From contig HF988098.1 of the NCBI GenBank assembly GCA_000434635.1, positions 18,076 through 25,351 of the forward strand: a stretch of DNA of 7,276 nucleotides, written 5' to 3'. Below the pieces are notes generated by a model, which saw nothing but the letters and a program-made list of their open reading frames with translations, did not search any database and was not told the DNA's origin. The stretch comes from Firmicutes bacterium CAG:110 (GTDB lineage: Bacteria > Bacillota > Clostridia > Oscillospirales > Oscillospiraceae). Below, piece by piece: positions 5,505 through 7,276 of the stretch (the first letter of the stretch is position 1; each line of letters begins with the position of its first letter). Position numbers and translations under genes: made by a program.

Positions 5505-6929
5505 TTAATGTTCCGCCGGAAGACGGATGGTCACCAGCGTGCCGCCGCCCTCGGCGTTTTCCAGCGTCAGCGTGCCGCCGTGCATTTCCACGATCTCGTC
5601 GCACACCGCAAGGCCAATGCCCGTGCCCCGGACGCTGGAGCTGCCCTTGTAGAATTTTTTCTTCACCAGCGGCAGCTCGTCCTCCGGAATGCCGGGGCCA
5701 AAGTCCCGGATATAGACGATCACATCTTTGCCGTCATAGGACATGGAGGCCTCAATACGCTTGCCCGAGCCGCCATGCTTGGCGGCGTTGTCCAGAAGAT
5801 TCAGGAACACCTGCCGCATCCGCTGGGGGTCGCAGGGAATTTCCGGAATGTCCTCGTCGTTGTCCAGATAGACCAGCTGAATGCCGTCCTGTGCCAGACG
5901 GCCGCCGTACATATACACCGTGTCCTCGAATTCGCCCCGGATGTCCGTCATTTCCACGGCCAGCGTCATGCGGCCGTCCTGCATCCGGGTGAAGTCCAGC
6001 AGATCCATGACCATTTCCGTCAGGCGCTTGGCCTCGCTGGAAATGATCTTCATGCCCTGCCGGGTGTCGTCGTTCAGGTCGTCTCCGGCCAGCAGCGTCT
6101 CGCTCCATCCGTTGATAACGGTCAGAGGGGTGCGCAGCTCATGGGACAGCTGGGAGACGAACTCCGCCTGCATTTTTTCGTTCTGGGCGATTTTTGTGGA
6201 CATTTCATTGATGGTGTCCGCCAGATCTCCGATCTCATCCTTGAAGGGTGTCTGAATCTGGACGCCGTAGCTGCCGGAGGCGATTCTCTGGGCTTTTTCC
6301 GTGATCTCCGCCACAGGATTTAAGATGGAGCGGATGCAGTAGCCGCTGCTAAGCAGCACCACCGCCAGCACCACCGTCAGCACAAAGCAGCAAACCAAGC
6401 ACACCAGAATGATCTGCCTGTTCACCAGTCGGGTGGAGGTCACGTAGCGCAGTACGCCGATGACCTCGCCGTTGGAATAGATCATGGGGCAGGAAACCGC
6501 CATGATGCGTTCTCCGGTGTCCGGGTCGCGGCCGATGTAGGAGCTTTTGTCCCGGATGCTGATGGCGTCCCAGATATCCGACGTGCTGGGAGACGGCCCC
6601 GCCCAGGGGCCATAGGAGGACGCCACGAGACTGCCCTGATTGTTGATAAATTGCAGCTCAATTTTGCCCTTGTCCTCAAAGGTCTTGGCATAGGTGATAC
6701 AGGACTGGTAGTAGTCACCGTAGTCCTGATTGATATAGTCGGCAAAAAAATCCGTAGTGGTTTTCGCCCGGTTTTCCATGTCAGACTGCATGTTGGAGTA
6801 GTAGTAGGTGGCGTAGGACGCCGTTACCGCCATCACGCACACCAGCCCCAGGGCGAAGACAACGCCGACGGTGTTCAGCAGCCAGCGTCTTCGCAGGCCG
6901 CCCGTCTTTTTCATGGACTTCATGTTCAT
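5505..6929 (-). CDS. Membrane sensor histidine kinase (HAMP-HisKA-HATPase)
   Basis: This 474-aa protein is an orthodox sensor kinase, the likely partner of the response regulator just upstream. A basic N-terminus leads into transmembrane segment 1 (about 16-41). An extracytoplasmic sensing domain of about 130 residues follows (45-172), possibly Cache-like by pattern (NNQGSLVASS, then GEVIGVLRYVTS). Next are transmembrane segment 2 (173-195), a HAMP linker (about 196-248) with KDEIGDLADTINEM, and the dimerisation domain with phosphoacceptor H263 in SHELRTPLT. The ATPase domain has the N box (N377, N381), G1 DFGPGIP (409-415), F box KKKFYKG (423-429) and G2 GTGIGLA (435-441). No PAS domain is present, unlike WalK. 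The signal is unknown. The ATG lies 6 nt after the regulator stop without a clear ribosome binding site, so coupled translation is likely; in-frame ATG codons at residues 3 and 6 are alternatives. Confidence 0.95.
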   Translation of the reverse strand: MNMKSMKKTGGLRRRWLLNTVGVVFALGLVCVMAVTASYATYYYSNMQSDMENRAKTTTDFFADYINQDYGDYYQSCITYAKTFEDKGKIELQFINNQGSLVASSYGPWAGPSPSTSDIWDAISIRDKSSYIGRDPDTGERIMAVSCPMIYSNGEVIGVLRYVTSTRLVNRQIILVCLVCCFVLTVVLAVVLLSSGYCIRSILNPVAEITEKAQRIASGSYGVQIQTPFKDEIGDLADTINEMSTKIAQNEKMQAEFVSQLSHELRTPLTVINGWSETLLAGDDLNDDTRQGMKIISSEAKRLTEMVMDLLDFTRMQDGRMTLAVEMTDIRGEFEDTVYMYGGRLAQDGIQLVYLDNDEDIPEIPCDPQRMRQVFLNLLDNAAKHGGSGKRIEASMSYDGKDVIVYIRDFGPGIPEDELPLVKKKFYKGSSSVRGTGIGLAVCDEIVEMHGGTLTLENAEGGGTLVTIRLPAEH

Positions 6930-6935
6930 TCCGGG

Positions 6936-7276
6936 TTAGGCGCCCCACTTGTAGCCCAGACCCCAGACCGTGGTGATATAGGTGGGATTGGAAGTATCGT
7001 CTTCGATTTTCAGGCGGAGACGGCGGATGTTCACGTCCACGATCTTCAGCTCGCCCTCGTAATCCCGTCCCCAGACAGCAGAGAGAATGTCCTCACGGGA
7101 AAGCGCTCTACCCGGATTCTGCATGAACAGCTTCAGGATCGCGTACTCCACCTGGGTCAGGCGGATACGGTTCCCATTCTTTTCCAGGGTATGGTTGCGG
7201 GTGTTCATCACGAAGGGTCCCTGGGTCAGCAGCTCGGAGCTTGCTGAGCTGTCGCCGCCGATACGGCGGTACAGCG
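6936..7276 (-). CDS. OmpR/PhoB-family response regulator, C-terminal part (cut by window edge)
   Basis: The frame is open to the right edge, so this is the 3' end of a longer gene; 112 codons are visible. The visible part starts with the end of the receiver domain or linker (LYRRIGG), then a short serine-rich linker, then a complete winged-helix DNA-binding domain. Its features are the LTQVEYAILKLF helix, the LSREDILSAVWG segment, the recognition helix region VDVNIRRLRLKIE, and the C-terminal hairpin YITTVWGLGYKW typical of OmpR/PhoB regulators. A GTG at 7211 could be mistaken for a start, but the upstream in-frame codons encode a sensible receiver-linker junction, so it is internal. The phosphoacceptor aspartate lies outside the window. 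The kinase gene follows after 6 nt, which supports a cognate pair. The DNA-binding wing resembles WalR/PhoP-type regulators, but the target genes cannot be inferred. Confidence 0.93.
   Translation of the reverse strand, partial: LYRRIGGDSSASSELLTQGPFVMNTRNHTLEKNGNRIRLTQVEYAILKLFMQNPGRALSREDILSAVWGRDYEGELKIVDVNIRRLRLKIEDDTSNPTYITTVWGLGYKWGA

Noticed and set aside
5508..6323. Plus-strand open frame of 271 codons
   Set aside because: It is antisense to the ATPase, HisKA and HAMP part of the kinase, whose motifs are complete. The protein has shadow-type composition and no known domain.
7209..7211. GTG as the start of a short stand-alone DNA-binding protein
   Set aside because: The frame stays open upstream to the window edge with codons that read as a receiver-domain end and linker, so the gene is a truncated full response regulator.
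6651..7247. Plus-strand open frame of 198 codons
   Set aside because: It is antisense to the start of the kinase and the response regulator DNA-binding domain, and has no family signature.

Overview
The window looks like chromosomal DNA of a fairly GC-rich clostridium. Protein flavour, strong AGGAGG-type ribosome binding sites and the recA-recX-rimO-pgsA neighbourhood suggest a gut Oscillospiraceae-like Firmicute (Oscillibacter/Flavonifractor-type). That placement is inference from protein style and gene order; no rRNA or other marker is present to confirm it.

All eight genes lie on the minus strand, so they read from high to low coordinates. In transcription order they are: the C-terminal part of an OmpR/PhoB-type response regulator (cut by the right edge), a membrane sensor histidine kinase, a DUF1385 (YqhQ-like) membrane protein, prmC (release-factor glutamine methyltransferase), recA, recX, rimO (ribosomal protein S12 methylthiotransferase) and pgsA (phosphatidylglycerophosphate synthase). 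A 7-bp hairpin with a UNCG-type loop lies just after pgsA, at the left edge.

The genes are packed very tightly. With my chosen starts the junctions are: 6-nt gap, 9-nt gap, 7-nt overlap (4 if prmC starts at GTG), 2-nt gap, 11-nt overlap, 3-nt gap, 4-nt overlap. Several ribosome binding sites lie inside the 3' end of the preceding gene. This fits one long transcript with translational coupling that carries signal transduction, translation-factor and ribosome modification, DNA repair and phospholipid synthesis. recA has no intergenic region of its own. A weak candidate promoter inside the end of prmC is the only sign of separate control.

There is no non-coding stretch over 300 bases, and I see no mobile element, CRISPR array, tRNA or rRNA. 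Four start sites are set from ribosome binding sites or overlaps: recA at 3625, pgsA at 565, prmC at 4503 or 4500, and recX at 2529. This is mostly a housekeeping region and I do not see a clearly new biological system. The points worth a second look are the two-component pair joined to DUF1385 and the housekeeping genes, the uncharacterised DUF1385 protein, and the regulation of recA.
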